Below, one piece after another: positions 51,765 through 61,071 of a stretch of 64,000 bases of DNA. Origin of the DNA: Acidobacteriota bacterium (GTDB taxonomy: Bacteria; Acidobacteriota; Blastocatellia; Pyrinomonadales; Pyrinomonadaceae); assembly GCA_025463135.1 (NCBI GenBank), contig JAOAPY010000026.1, positions 62,001 through 126,000 of the forward strand. Reading direction: 5' to 3'. The notes under the pieces are model-generated. The model was not told the DNA's origin and made no database searches. It saw only the letters and a program-made list of their open reading frames with translations. The translations under genes and the position numbers were made by a program. Position 1 is the first letter of the stretch. Each line of letters begins with the position of its first letter.

Positions 51765-53036
51765 ATGACTCTTACGGCAGGCGCAGGCATCGCGATTGAC
51801 GCGCGTTCACAACCAAAGCCCGGAAAGACTTCTGTTTCCATGGCCGGCGCCAAGCCGGTAAAAATTCTGCACATCATCAACGATCTGGCGATTGGCGGCG
51901 CAGAGATAATGCTGTACCGGCTCCTTTCAGAGAAAAGCCGGCAACGATTCAATCCGGTCGTGATCTCACTCATGGATCGCGGATCGTTGCGCCAGCGGAT
52001 TGAAGAGCTGGGAATCCCCGTGTACACGGCACGTATGAAACGCGGCCTGCCGACTCCGGCTTCGATCTGGCGTCTGATCCGTTTGGTGCGGGAAATTAAA
52101 CCCGATCTGATCCAGGGGTGGTTGTATCACGGCAGCCTCGCGGCCCAGATTGGCAGCTTTTCTTTACCCGGCCGAATTCCCGCTCTATGGAGCATTCATT
52201 GTTCGATTTACTCGCTCTCATTTGAAAAGAAATTGACTGCCGCAGTGGTGCGTATCTGTGCTCTGCTCTCACGCCTCGCGGCTTGGATCATCTTTGTTTC
52301 GCGGACCAGCCAGGCGCAACATAAAGCGTTGGGCTATGACGTCAGCAAAAGCTGTGTGGTGCCGAACGGCATCGACACTTCTCTGTTTGCTCCCTCCATT
52401 GAAGCAAAGACTTCGGTGCGTTCGGAACTTGGAATACCGCGGGAGGCATTGCTGATCGGTGTCATTGGTCGCTATCACGCGATGAAGGACCATGCAAACT
52501 TCCTGCGAGCTGCCGCGCTAATCGCAACCACGCACCCGGAAGTACATTTCCTCCTGGCCGGGCGCGAACTCGATCACGAGAACCGCGCGTTAGCGCAATT
52601 GATCCGCGAGCTGCGTCTCGAAGATCGCACGCATTTAGTAGGTGAGCGGACCGACATCGCGCGGCTGGTGGCGGCACTTGATATTTTTTGCCTGTCGTCG
52701 TCGCACGGCGAGAGCTTCCCCATCATTGTGGGCGAGGCGATGTCATCCGCTGTTCCCTGTGTGGTGACCGACGTGGGTGACTCCGCCTGGATATTGAGTG
52801 GGACTGGTCGCGTGACGCCGCCGCGCGATGCTCCGGCGCTCGCCGCCGCTTGCGTCGATCTTTTGGACCTGGGCCAACAGGGACGCGAGACTCTGGGGCA
52901 GGCTGCACGGGCCCGAGTAGTTGATCTCTTTTCGTTGTCCACTGTCGTCGCTGAATACGAAGCTCTGTACGAGACCATGCTCGCCAGGGCCGGCGCCAGC
53001 GACAAACGGATCTATCAGACGGTGGGTGAGGCGTAG
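51765..53036 (+). CDS. GT4-type glycosyltransferase
   Basis: The 423-residue protein has ILHIINDLAIGGAEIMLYRL in the acceptor domain, a donor segment IGVIGRYHAMKDHANFLRAA, and SSSHGESFPIIVGEAMSSAVP. ATG 51765 gives about 30 extra residues before the first strand; ATG 51840 is a plausible shorter start. It is the last plus-strand gene before a convergent polytopic gene. Confidence 0.9.
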   Translation: MTLTAGAGIAIDARSQPKPGKTSVSMAGAKPVKILHIINDLAIGGAEIMLYRLLSEKSRQRFNPVVISLMDRGSLRQRIEELGIPVYTARMKRGLPTPASIWRLIRLVREIKPDLIQGWLYHGSLAAQIGSFSLPGRIPALWSIHCSIYSLSFEKKLTAAVVRICALLSRLAAWIIFVSRTSQAQHKALGYDVSKSCVVPNGIDTSLFAPSIEAKTSVRSELGIPREALLIGVIGRYHAMKDHANFLRAAALIATTHPEVHFLLAGRELDHENRALAQLIRELRLEDRTHLVGERTDIARLVAALDIFCLSSSHGESFPIIVGEAMSSAVPCVVTDVGDSAWILSGTGRVTPPRDAPALAAACVDLLDLGQQGRETLGQAARARVVDLFSLSTVVAEYEALYETMLARAGASDKRIYQTVGEA

Positions 53037-53060
53037 TCCGATGAAAAGGGCTGAGGATCG

Positions 53061-54482
53061 CTAGTTTGACCTGGCGGTTGCCGAGGGACGCCGGGCAGCA
53101 GCAGCAACCGCCATGTCCTTCCTGGCCTGGTCCCGCAGTCGCTTTTTCTCCTCGCGCTTTTCCATCATCAGCACGTAACCCACGGCCACAAAAACAAAAT
53201 AAAAAACCAGTAGCTGCGCCCGCTGGCGATAGGCGGTGCCGACGTTGCCCTGGAAAACCGAATAGGCCAGCGACAACATTACCGAGAAAACGAGGATGGG
53301 CGAGATCTGGCGCAGCCTGTATCTGATTGAGAACCACAGACCAAGTACCAGCATGGGAAACGATCCCCACCAAAGGATCATTTCCGGCAGCGTAATGCTC
53401 TGTCGCAATGACGCAAGCTGCCAGGGAAAAGGCGCGAACAGCAGGTAAAGGAGACCGAGAGGAATTGTCGTCAGGGCGCCCGACGTGGTCGACACGTCAA
53501 CGTCCTTGTCAAATCCTGACTTGGCTGATCTCGAAGCGTCCAAACGGCTGCGGTTAACCTGCTCGAGTCCTCCAAAGGCTTCCATCTGAACGTTCGCATA
53601 CCGGGTAACGCCAAGGTAGGTCAGCGACAAGCCCAGTGCGATGATCACTATGAACTGTCGCACGAAACTCTGCGCCGTGATCTCGCGCATGCCGATCAAA
53701 AAAGCACCGCCAATTGCAGCGACGATCATATAAAACACATAGAAGCGCAGGCTGAGTAAACAGAAAAGAGCGATCACCAGCGTCACCAGGTACTTTACGC
53801 TGAGTTTCTGTCCCAGCTTGAGCGTAGCCAGGATCGAGAATGCCAGCAGAAAAACGATGGGTGCATCCTTCAGACCCTGAGAAGACCAAAGGACCAGCGA
53901 AGGATAAAAGGCCACGGCAAACGCGGCCAGACGCGCGACCTTCCGGTTTCCGTAAACCTGTTGCGCGCAGAGAAAGATTATCGGCGCCGTGGCAGCGCCG
54001 ATGACGGCGTTGAAAAACTGCACTGCCAGCATATTGCGACCGAGAAAACCATAGAGCGCCGCAACCAGGTAGACCATGCCCCAACCGGATCCTTCTCCCT
54101 TGCCAATGAAAGTCGTGACCACTGCCAGAGAGGTGCGGTTGCCGTTCCAGGCTTCCAACTGAGCAGTACCAAAGAAGTCATAGGTTAAGGCATCGCCGCC
54201 AAAGAAGGTCTGCAGGTTGAAGACAAAAATGAGCGTGCCGATCAGCACGCGCAGCAAAAGCGCGAAGAGGAACAGCTTCAATAGAAAACTGCCGTCCTCA
54301 CCTGATCGATAGATCAACCAACCCGCGGCGCCCGCCAGTGCAGCACAAAAAAGTACAGCCTTCAGGCATTCAACGATATCCACCTTTCCGTAAACAGAGG
54401 CATACGGCGTCACCAGCGAAGGCACCATCAGGATAATGAAGGCGGCAAATAAGAGACCCAGGATTGTTAAAGTACTATTCAC
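53061..54482 (-). CDS. Polytopic membrane protein, GT-C/polymerase-like
   Basis: The 473-residue protein has about eleven hydrophobic helices. An acidic loop FFGGDALTYDFFG after the third helix resembles the DxD-like first loop of GT-C transferases, and AQQVYGNRKVARLAAFAVAFYPSLVLWSSQGLKDAP is a typical stretch of that superfamily. It could also be a polysaccharide polymerase. The C-terminal tail is basic (EKREEKKRLRDQARKD). The start is GTG 54482. It lies upstream of no other gene of its strand by less than 24 bp and converges with 51765. Confidence 0.6.
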   Translation of the reverse strand: MNSTLTILGLLFAAFIILMVPSLVTPYASVYGKVDIVECLKAVLFCAALAGAAGWLIYRSGEDGSFLLKLFLFALLLRVLIGTLIFVFNLQTFFGGDALTYDFFGTAQLEAWNGNRTSLAVVTTFIGKGEGSGWGMVYLVAALYGFLGRNMLAVQFFNAVIGAATAPIIFLCAQQVYGNRKVARLAAFAVAFYPSLVLWSSQGLKDAPIVFLLAFSILATLKLGQKLSVKYLVTLVIALFCLLSLRFYVFYMIVAAIGGAFLIGMREITAQSFVRQFIVIIALGLSLTYLGVTRYANVQMEAFGGLEQVNRSRLDASRSAKSGFDKDVDVSTTSGALTTIPLGLLYLLFAPFPWQLASLRQSITLPEMILWWGSFPMLVLGLWFSIRYRLRQISPILVFSVMLSLAYSVFQGNVGTAYRQRAQLLVFYFVFVAVGYVLMMEKREEKKRLRDQARKDMAVAAAARRPSATARSN

Positions 54483-54514
54483 GGTTCTACTCGTTCTTCG
54501 AATTCATTCGACTC

Positions 54515-55240
54515 TTAAATATTGTCGGGCAGATCGCGGCGGGTTTTACGCTCGATCAGGAACCTGTCTTCCTCACTCAGATCTTTCACGACTTTAGCCG
54601 GCACGCCCGCGATTAATTTCTCTTCACCCACCAGCCGGCTCGTAATAACCGAGCCAATGCCCACAATGCAACGCGAAGGTATCGAGGCGCCCGGGGCCAT
54701 GCGAATCTCCGATCCGACATAGGCAAACGATCCGATTTCGATCGGCCGGGTGCGCTGTCGATTGTGCGTCCAAAGGGACGAGTTTCGGCCCCCCAATATT
54801 GAGCGCCGCCCTATCTCGACCCGATCTGTAAAATCAATCTTGTGGCCCGTGGTGATGATACTACCGTCGCCCAACAGGAATCTCGGTTCTACTTCATTGA
54901 CGACGTCGGGATCGACGATAGAGTTGATTTCATTCAGACGAATTATCTCTGCGAACCGTCCCAGGCGAACTTCATCTCCTCCGCGAATGATATTCAAATG
55001 GCCGATGCGCACGTGCTCCCCGATAGTCAATTTCTGTACGCCGATAATAACGTTGAGGTGCCCGATCTGCACATCGTCGTCGATTTGGCAGGCGCGCGCA
55101 TCGATGATGCTCAGTCCCACTCGCACGCGCTTGCCAATCCGATAACCAAAAAAGAGTCGATAGCAAGGTCGCTTGAGAAAGGACGGCAGCAACGCGACGC
55201 AAGCAAGCATGACGAGCTTGAGTTTACTGGTCCGATGCAT
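54515..55240 (-). CDS. Left-handed beta-helix acyltransferase (hexapeptide repeats)
   Basis: The 241-residue protein has repeated hexapeptide-like turns such as IGHLNVIIG, IGEHVRIG, LGRFAEIIR and IGRRSILGG, ending in the typical IAGVPAKVVKDL. Such enzymes acetylate sugars using acetyl-CoA. AGGAGG sits four bases before ATG 55240. It is 15 bp behind the glycosyltransferase gene upstream, so they are cotranscribed. Confidence 0.85.
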   Translation of the reverse strand: MHRTSKLKLVMLACVALLPSFLKRPCYRLFFGYRIGKRVRVGLSIIDARACQIDDDVQIGHLNVIIGVQKLTIGEHVRIGHLNIIRGGDEVRLGRFAEIIRLNEINSIVDPDVVNEVEPRFLLGDGSIITTGHKIDFTDRVEIGRRSILGGRNSSLWTHNRQRTRPIEIGSFAYVGSEIRMAPGASIPSRCIVGIGSVITSRLVGEEKLIAGVPAKVVKDLSEEDRFLIERKTRRDLPDNI

Positions 55241-55255
55241 CGGCCTCCTGAAGGC

Positions 55256-56353
55256 TCACGCCTTTGCCGCTTCTTTTAGCGCTGCCGCCAATTTATCAGC
55301 CTGCGCGGGAAGTCCGTAGTGCTCTGTGACGTGCCGGCGTCCGGCGGCGCCCATCATTTTTCTCTGGCCGGCATCCACGATCAGGGTGGTCAGGGCCGAC
55401 AGCCATTCAGTGTCGTTTCGTGCTTCAAAGTGGGTGGCGCCGGCTTCACCGATCTCAGCCGAAGCTCCTACTGGTGTCGCCACATAGGGAACACCCACGG
55501 CCATATACTGCAAGGCTTTAAAGCCGGACTTTCCTGCCGCCCAGTTTCCGGAATATAACTTGGCGTCAATGGGATACAACCCTATATCAATTGATTGAAA
55601 GTCTGATATTTCTCGCTCCAGTCTCCACGGAACATTGTCAACTGTAACTCCGGGAATCAACACTTCGTCTTTGCCTGAGCCCACAACTTTGAGCCGGAAC
55701 TTATGCCTTTGCGCCAGGTCCTGCAACACCGGAAAAATAGATTCCAGGTAGGGATAGGTAGAGTGTGTGCCAATCCACCCGAGGAGCACCGGATTGCTTT
55801 CCGGGCGGTGCGGCGCCGGCCGAAAGATTTCTGCATCGACCACAGTGGGAATAATGCGGGCCGTGGCGCCTTTGCTCGAAACATATTCAGCGATAGCGCG
55901 ATTGCCGCAAGTCACGACACTGGCCCAACGAATCAAATCATCGGTCTTGCTGAACCACTTCAATGCTTTGCCGACCCGGCCATAGGTTGGGCTAGTATAT
56001 GAGACGTAAGTTGCGTCATCCAAATCCAGCACCAGGGGACGTCTTAGAACACGTGTAGTCAACCACTCAATCACCGGTGGTCCAAACAGCATTGCTTCCC
56101 TTTGGACCAGTATCACATCCACTTTTCCGGCGGCCACGATGTCCGCCAGGCGCTTCACGGCGGCCCTTAACAGTCCGATCGCCGTGCCCGTTAACGCCTC
56201 CCGTCGATAAAACTGCTGAAAGAGAGCAGAGTCCATGAAAGGATGGATAGTAAGACTAATACCCCGATCCGCAAGCGGCCGCACGAACTGCTGCAAACGA
56301 TATCGAGTTGCCGCTGCTTCGACTGGATACGAGGCTAAGCCCAGGACCTTCAT
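55256..56353 (-). CDS. GT4-type glycosyltransferase
   Basis: The 365-residue protein lacks a strong GGA-type N-terminal loop but begins VLGLASYPVEAAATRYRLQQ, and has the donor part VLLGWIGTHSTYPYLESIF and SIDIGLYPIDAKLYSGNWAAGKSG followed by ALQYMAVGVPYVATPVG. It therefore belongs to the GT4-like group. ATG 56353 overlaps the stop of a 73-residue frame as ATGA, which suggests translational coupling. Confidence 0.88.
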   Translation of the reverse strand: MKVLGLASYPVEAAATRYRLQQFVRPLADRGISLTIHPFMDSALFQQFYRREALTGTAIGLLRAAVKRLADIVAAGKVDVILVQREAMLFGPPVIEWLTTRVLRRPLVLDLDDATYVSYTSPTYGRVGKALKWFSKTDDLIRWASVVTCGNRAIAEYVSSKGATARIIPTVVDAEIFRPAPHRPESNPVLLGWIGTHSTYPYLESIFPVLQDLAQRHKFRLKVVGSGKDEVLIPGVTVDNVPWRLEREISDFQSIDIGLYPIDAKLYSGNWAAGKSGFKALQYMAVGVPYVATPVGASAEIGEAGATHFEARNDTEWLSALTTLIVDAGQRKMMGAAGRRHVTEHYGLPAQADKLAAALKEAAKA

Positions 56354-56571
56354 ATATTTTCGACCACGGATAATTCGCCGCCGGCAAAGATACCAGATTT
56401 TGCGAGTGGGAGTTGGACACGCCAGTGGTCCAGCGCCGAAAGTCGTACTCGAGAAAAATCAGCTGTTGTCGCAGCGAGGCTCGCGTCCTGGTAAATACTA
56501 ACGTCCGAGAGAAGCCCTATCGCTCGAAGCCGTCCGACTGGGCCAGCTTTTCCCCTAAAACCTGATATCAA
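56350..56571 (-). CDS. Possible small bridging gene between TIR protein and glycosyltransferase
   Basis: A 73-residue frame links two genes exactly: its TTG start overlaps the TIR stop (TTGA) and its TGA stop overlaps the next ATG (ATGA). The product has no clear domain, signal or membrane segment. The exact end-to-end overlap supports translation; the lack of features and the TTG start argue against it. It might instead be a passive spacer of about 210 bp. Confidence 0.3.
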   Translation of the reverse strand: MISGFRGKAGPVGRLRAIGLLSDVSIYQDASLAATTADFSRVRLSALDHWRVQLPLAKSGIFAGGELSVVENI

Positions 56572-58382
56572 TTGGGCATTATCACATCAAGTCGCAACAG
56601 ATTCTCGGCCGCATAAAAATCTCTCCGTTTCATCGATACCTCTGGACCAAAGCGCACGACCAGCACGCCGAGCACGCGACGCGTCGCCACAATTTCCGCA
56701 CGTGGTGCTTTGCTTGCCTGCAAGCGCCTCAGCCACTCATTCGCACAAGCAAGCGCGTAAGGAAACCACGGCTCGTGATAGGTGTAGCCACCCGCCTTTT
56801 CAATTCCGTCAAGGTCGCGAAATCGGACTTCAAGCCGATCCTCATCCGTAGCGAATGGACCACTCTCATTCGGCAGCGTCACTACTCGGCGCGCAATGTC
56901 GGACAACATCGCTGGTGAAAGCTGAACGGATTCCGGTTTAAGCTGGGCCGCCCTTAGCAGCAGAAAGTAGGCGAGCAAAGTCAGACTGGCGACGGGCGTC
57001 ACTTCGCGGTTGCTTTGCGACCCGTGCCAGCCCGGACGATCCTGCCATTCCCCTTCCCGATCGTAAGTCGCAATCAGGCGCCGCACAGTGCTGATGATCA
57101 TCTGGGTTAGCCGATCGCGCCCGTTTTCGTCGGGCCACTGCTCGCCCGCCTCGCACACTGCCAGCAGCGCTTCGAGTCCGAGCAAGGTTGTGTACAAAGA
57201 ATCCTGACCGGTCGGAGTTTGATTGGGCAGGTGCTCCCATCCGCCGTCCGCGCGGTGATAAAGCAGCGCCGCCCGTTGCGCATAGCGAAGGTCCCGTGTG
57301 AATTGTAGTCGCTCATCCGGCGTGAGCGCACCATTGCGGGAGAGGAGAGCACTGAGGGCAATGATCGGCGAGAGCGCTGCTTCAGCTTGCGGGTTTTTGA
57401 GTTGATACCAAAGCCATCCGTAAGCGATACCATTCGCCTCAGTCGCCCGACCAGGCTCGAACGGAACCTGAATCCATTTCTTTGCGCGTCCCAGGTCTGA
57501 AGCGGCCGCCTCAGGCGCGCGAGCGATGCCTGCGACTATCTGGCCCAATTCCCAGGTGCCGCCGACACGGCCGTCAGGCGTAAACCGCAGTACCTGGTCA
57601 GGCTTGTCCAGTTCAGCCAGTTCGGCTGCGATCAGCGACTGCCGCAGGCTGGCCGCCGTGTTCCTAATCTTGATGTCGGATGCAGCGGGCCGGAAGATCG
57701 AGATATCGTGTTCGTCGAGCGTACGACGGATTCCGGCAGCGGCGGGTACTCGCGCTCCAGAGTCTGCGACTCCCACGTAACTGATCATGAGGACGAGAAT
57801 GATCAGCACGCTGAGTAGCGTTGCCAGGACCCGACGCCGTCGCCGCCTGGCCTGATCTCTTTGCCTCAGCGAGTCAAAGCTGACACCCAGTATGCCGGCA
57901 ATGATCTTGAGTTTGCCGTCGCGAAAGCCATCCTTTCCGCGCCGCAGATCTGCTGCCAGCGGTTCAATTGCTGAAACCGCAGCTTCGGCGTTCTGCTGTT
58001 CGAGCAAGGCCGTAGGAAACACCGGGCTTCCATCCAGCCCGCCTCTCAGAATCGCAGAAAAAATCTTCGTCTGTTTTCCAAGTTTCTGAAAAACCTGAAT
58101 CTCGCGATTGACCCAATCCGATTTTGCGGCTGAAGGTGAGCACAAGACGATCAGGGCCAATGAATCCTCTAGCGCCTCCTTGATTTGCTGCGATAGATCC
58201 GGCGCACCCGCAAGTTCGGCGCGATCGAGGAAAATTGGGGTCAGACGTGCCGGGGTTTCTCGACCGTCGACATGCCGGCCAACCAGGGCGCGCGGCAATT
58301 GGTATGTTTCGAGGACCCGGTGCAGACGGTGAGCAAGCCGCGCGTCGGCGTGGCTGTAGGTGATGAAGGCCCAGTATTTCAC
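56568..58382 (-). CDS. TIR-domain membrane protein with C-terminal alpha/alpha-toroid-like domain
   Basis: The 604-residue protein has an N-terminal TIR domain (about 1-135): AFITYSHADARLAHRLHRVL, FLDRAEL, and LIVLCSPSAAKSDWVNREI, where Trp90 and Glu94 occupy the place of the catalytic glutamate of NADase TIRs. A basic run (RRRRRR) precedes one membrane helix (about 184-205). From about residue 320 the rest is helical and aromatic-rich, with RADGGWEHL, GQDSLYTTLLGLEALL and EGEWQDRPGWHG resembling the QW-type repeats of terpene-cyclase-like toroids. GTG 58382 is the start. It is coupled to polysaccharide genes downstream. Confidence 0.82.
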   Translation of the reverse strand: MKYWAFITYSHADARLAHRLHRVLETYQLPRALVGRHVDGRETPARLTPIFLDRAELAGAPDLSQQIKEALEDSLALIVLCSPSAAKSDWVNREIQVFQKLGKQTKIFSAILRGGLDGSPVFPTALLEQQNAEAAVSAIEPLAADLRRGKDGFRDGKLKIIAGILGVSFDSLRQRDQARRRRRRVLATLLSVLIILVLMISYVGVADSGARVPAAAGIRRTLDEHDISIFRPAASDIKIRNTAASLRQSLIAAELAELDKPDQVLRFTPDGRVGGTWELGQIVAGIARAPEAAASDLGRAKKWIQVPFEPGRATEANGIAYGWLWYQLKNPQAEAALSPIIALSALLSRNGALTPDERLQFTRDLRYAQRAALLYHRADGGWEHLPNQTPTGQDSLYTTLLGLEALLAVCEAGEQWPDENGRDRLTQMIISTVRRLIATYDREGEWQDRPGWHGSQSNREVTPVASLTLLAYFLLLRAAQLKPESVQLSPAMLSDIARRVVTLPNESGPFATDEDRLEVRFRDLDGIEKAGGYTYHEPWFPYALACANEWLRRLQASKAPRAEIVATRRVLGVLVVRFGPEVSMKRRDFYAAENLLRLDVIMPN

Positions 58383-58524
58383 TTTTTGCCTGCGGATTGT
58401 CGCCGGAGATTTCGCCGTGTTGAGCTAACAGACTGACTCGATAGTCCCTGAGATTAACATATAAGGTTAGTCGGTGCGCCTTTGACTCAAATGATAATAG
58501 TGGGACATTTTCGCCGCGAATGTC

Positions 58525-58573
58525 CGACAAACTTTTGGTTTGTCGCGGCGCTACGACAAGCTAAAGCTCATCG
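58525..58573. repeat. Type A palindrome pair upstream of the TIR gene
   Basis: CGACAAACTTTTGGTTTGTCG (58525-58545) is cited as two arms, CGACAAACT and GGTTTGTCG, and is followed by a decayed copy CGACAAGCTAAAGCTCATCG (58554-58573). They lie in the 249-bp gap between the GT4 gene and the TIR gene. Confidence 0.75.
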
Positions 58574-58631
58574 GACATCAAACTGACCCGCTATAACATA
58601 AGGCCCACGTTTTCGATCGCTTGCCGCAGGT

Positions 58632-59927
58632 TCAACCCATCAACACTGCCTCGTACAAACGCGCGTAGCGCTCAACGCCTGTCTTTCGCACATCGAACAA
58701 GCGCTCGGCGATATCGCGGGTGAAAGCGCGCGTACGGCGTCGGTCCTTCAGTAGCTCCTCTACCTGAGCTGCTGCAGCCTGATATTCGTTCTCCGCGAAC
58801 TCATTGATGAGTACCCCGGCTTTTTCTGTCAGTATTAGCGCGTCGGAATCGCCGATACCGGCATTGATAACCAGCGGCAGGCCGCAGGCAAGGTACTCGG
58901 CATACTTTGTGGGCGACGATGCGAGTTTTGAGAAACAGGGCTTGATAAAGGCGACGCCAACGTCACTAGCCGACAGGTACGAAGGCACTTCACCTGGCTC
59001 TGCCGCGATCACCGTGTAGCGGTCGGCGGCAATGTCGCGCTGTTGCATCAGGTTTCTAATCCGCTCGTGTTTGCCGGGTGTTAACCAAAGCGCGTGGGCG
59101 TCCGCGCGCCGCTTGATGAGAGTCGCGAAAAAATCAGCCATCTCCTCGGTCAGGTACCAACCGTCTATCGAACCGCTATAGACCAGCAGGAAACCATCTG
59201 CCAGTCCCAGTTCGCGGCGCCGCCGTTCGCGATCCAATTCGCGAAAGCTGAACAAATCAAGATCGGCACAGCACGGCACCACGGCGTGAACAATATTTTC
59301 CCGATCGCGCAAACCTCCCCACTCTTTGATGGTCGGCCAGATCGCTTCGGTGAGCGTGACCACCCCTTCACAGGCGGCGAAAGCACGTCTCTCCATGGTC
59401 TTGATCAAACGATAAGGAACACTGCCCTTGCGCCAGTGGTTGGCGTCCACATACTCTTCGGCCATCAGCCCGCGCACATCAAAGATCAGTTTGATATCAA
59501 AGCGGCGTTTGAGGCCGAGCGCGATGGTCGCCGCGATATGACTCCGAGCATGGACCAGCTCAATATCGTTATTGCGTACCAAACGTCGCGCGTATCGCAC
59601 TCCGTTGATTACGTCAAAGATCGTCGCCGGCAAAGATGGTGTCCGGTGATAGCGGAGCCAGTGCCAATCAATTCCCTGCTCCGCTAATTGACGACGCAAG
59701 CCTGCGACTTTGTCGCTGCCGTGTGCGCTGAGCGCGGCTGGCCGCTCGAAACTGAGCAGCGTGAACTGGACTCCGCGTTTGCGCAACTCCCTGAGATACG
59801 GCAGCACCTGGCTTTGGCCCAACGGATCGAGCATTCCGTTGTAGGAGATGAACAGTACTCGCTTGCCGGCGAGCGCACGCGAGCCTGTGCGGTCCTCAGC
59901 GATATTTTCCGTCGCTTCAACGCTCAT
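58632..59927 (-). CDS. GT4-type glycosyltransferase
   Basis: The 431-residue GT-B protein has an N-terminal NGMLDPLGQSQVLPYLREL, the donor side around LLVYSGSIDGWYL, and FIKPCFSKLASSPTKYAEYL with ACGLPLVINAGIGD. It overlaps the GT2 gene by 11 bp, so the two are coupled. A short acidic N-terminal tail (about 20 residues) precedes the first strand. Confidence 0.9.
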   Translation of the reverse strand: MSVEATENIAEDRTGSRALAGKRVLFISYNGMLDPLGQSQVLPYLRELRKRGVQFTLLSFERPAALSAHGSDKVAGLRRQLAEQGIDWHWLRYHRTPSLPATIFDVINGVRYARRLVRNNDIELVHARSHIAATIALGLKRRFDIKLIFDVRGLMAEEYVDANHWRKGSVPYRLIKTMERRAFAACEGVVTLTEAIWPTIKEWGGLRDRENIVHAVVPCCADLDLFSFRELDRERRRRELGLADGFLLVYSGSIDGWYLTEEMADFFATLIKRRADAHALWLTPGKHERIRNLMQQRDIAADRYTVIAAEPGEVPSYLSASDVGVAFIKPCFSKLASSPTKYAEYLACGLPLVINAGIGDSDALILTEKAGVLINEFAENEYQAAAAQVEELLKDRRRTRAFTRDIAERLFDVRKTGVERYARLYEAVLMG

Positions 59928-60912
59928 TTGTTATGCCAACTGCATCCGCCCCCAAGCCAAGCTTGTCGCTAAAGAACCATTGAATGCTGCCGGCGATTGC
60001 GCCTAAATCGAGCACGGCGATGAGCGGCAGTATTAATGTCAGCCGTAGCAGATTGCGAAACGGACCCGCCGGATAACACTGTCGATTGCGCCAGATGGCA
60101 ACTACAGCCCGCGACAAGATCAGTAACAACCAAAGTGTCAGTGGAATCAGCAACCACCATCGACCCAGAGCAAATGCCGGCAGAGTCAATAGAAGAATTA
60201 TCAGATAGCGGCTGAAGATCGCCGATTGCCAATCTCGCCAGAGTCCCGCGCGAATATTATTTCGCGAATAGACCGCAAACCGCTTGAAGGTGCGTCGCAG
60301 GTTGGGCTGCAGGTCCCAACGCACAATCGCGCGCGGCGCGTAGGCAATGCGAAACCTGGCTTCATCGACCTGGTTCATGAACAAGAGATCTTCGGCCGAT
60401 CGCAGATGCTCCGGAAAGCCGCCAACCGTTTCCCAGACACGCCGGCGCATCAATGCTGAAGCAATAAAGCGCGGCCGCATCGATACACCATCGATTTCCG
60501 CGGGTGGTGAGATGTAGGAGATCGCGGCGCACTCTTTGAAAAAAGTGTTGGTGCGTGGTTCATAAGATCCATAAACCACATCGACCTCGCCGTCGCGGGC
60601 TTGTTCCGCGAGCAAGGCGAGCCAGTCTTGCTGCGGCTCGATGCCGGCATCGGTGAAAGCAAGCCACTCGGAAGAAGAATGAGCCACCGCCAGATTTCGT
60701 CCGCGTCCCGGCAGAGCCCTGGTGGTGCGAATCAAGCGGACCGGAGAGCCGCGGTCGATGTACTGTTGAATAATCGCGGTGGTCGCATCGGTCGACCCTC
60801 CGTCCGTGATCGCAATCTCTGCAGGTGGCAGCGTTTGATTGAGCAGCGCTTCGAGCAACGCGCCAATCGAGCCTTCCTCGTTGCGCACGGGAACAATTAC
60901 ACTGATCTGCAT
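59917..60912 (-). CDS. GT2 family glycosyltransferase, membrane-anchored
   Basis: The 331-residue protein has a GT-A domain with ISVIVPVRNEEGSIGALLEA at the N-terminus, the acidic ITDGGSTDAT and LAFTDAGIEPQQDW (DxG/DxD-like metal site), then ED in LRSAEDLLFMNQV. Two or three C-terminal helices (about 240-310) anchor it to the membrane. ATG 60912 was chosen because a longer frame to 61041 would add 43 residues with no recognisable structure. Confidence 0.92.
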   Translation of the reverse strand: MQISVIVPVRNEEGSIGALLEALLNQTLPPAEIAITDGGSTDATTAIIQQYIDRGSPVRLIRTTRALPGRGRNLAVAHSSSEWLAFTDAGIEPQQDWLALLAEQARDGEVDVVYGSYEPRTNTFFKECAAISYISPPAEIDGVSMRPRFIASALMRRRVWETVGGFPEHLRSAEDLLFMNQVDEARFRIAYAPRAIVRWDLQPNLRRTFKRFAVYSRNNIRAGLWRDWQSAIFSRYLIILLLTLPAFALGRWWLLIPLTLWLLLILSRAVVAIWRNRQCYPAGPFRNLLRLTLILPLIAVLDLGAIAGSIQWFFSDKLGLGADAVGITNER

Positions 60913-61071
60913 GTGATTCTGAGTGGTCAAATCTTCTCTGCCACGGGACTCTCGGTCAGTCGGTAAGCCGCCTGAGAGCGCCTTAATCGGAGGCCCGAAC
61001 CTTAGTTGATGACGTAGACGGATTGCAAGCGAGGTCCACAAAATTCATCACGCAGGAGATCGACAAAATCA

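Noticed and set aside
56568-58382. TIR protein as part of a classical defence system such as Thoeris or CBASS
   Set aside because: No cyclase, SMODS, ThsA-like or other partner gene lies nearby; all neighbours are glycosyltransferases and related enzymes.
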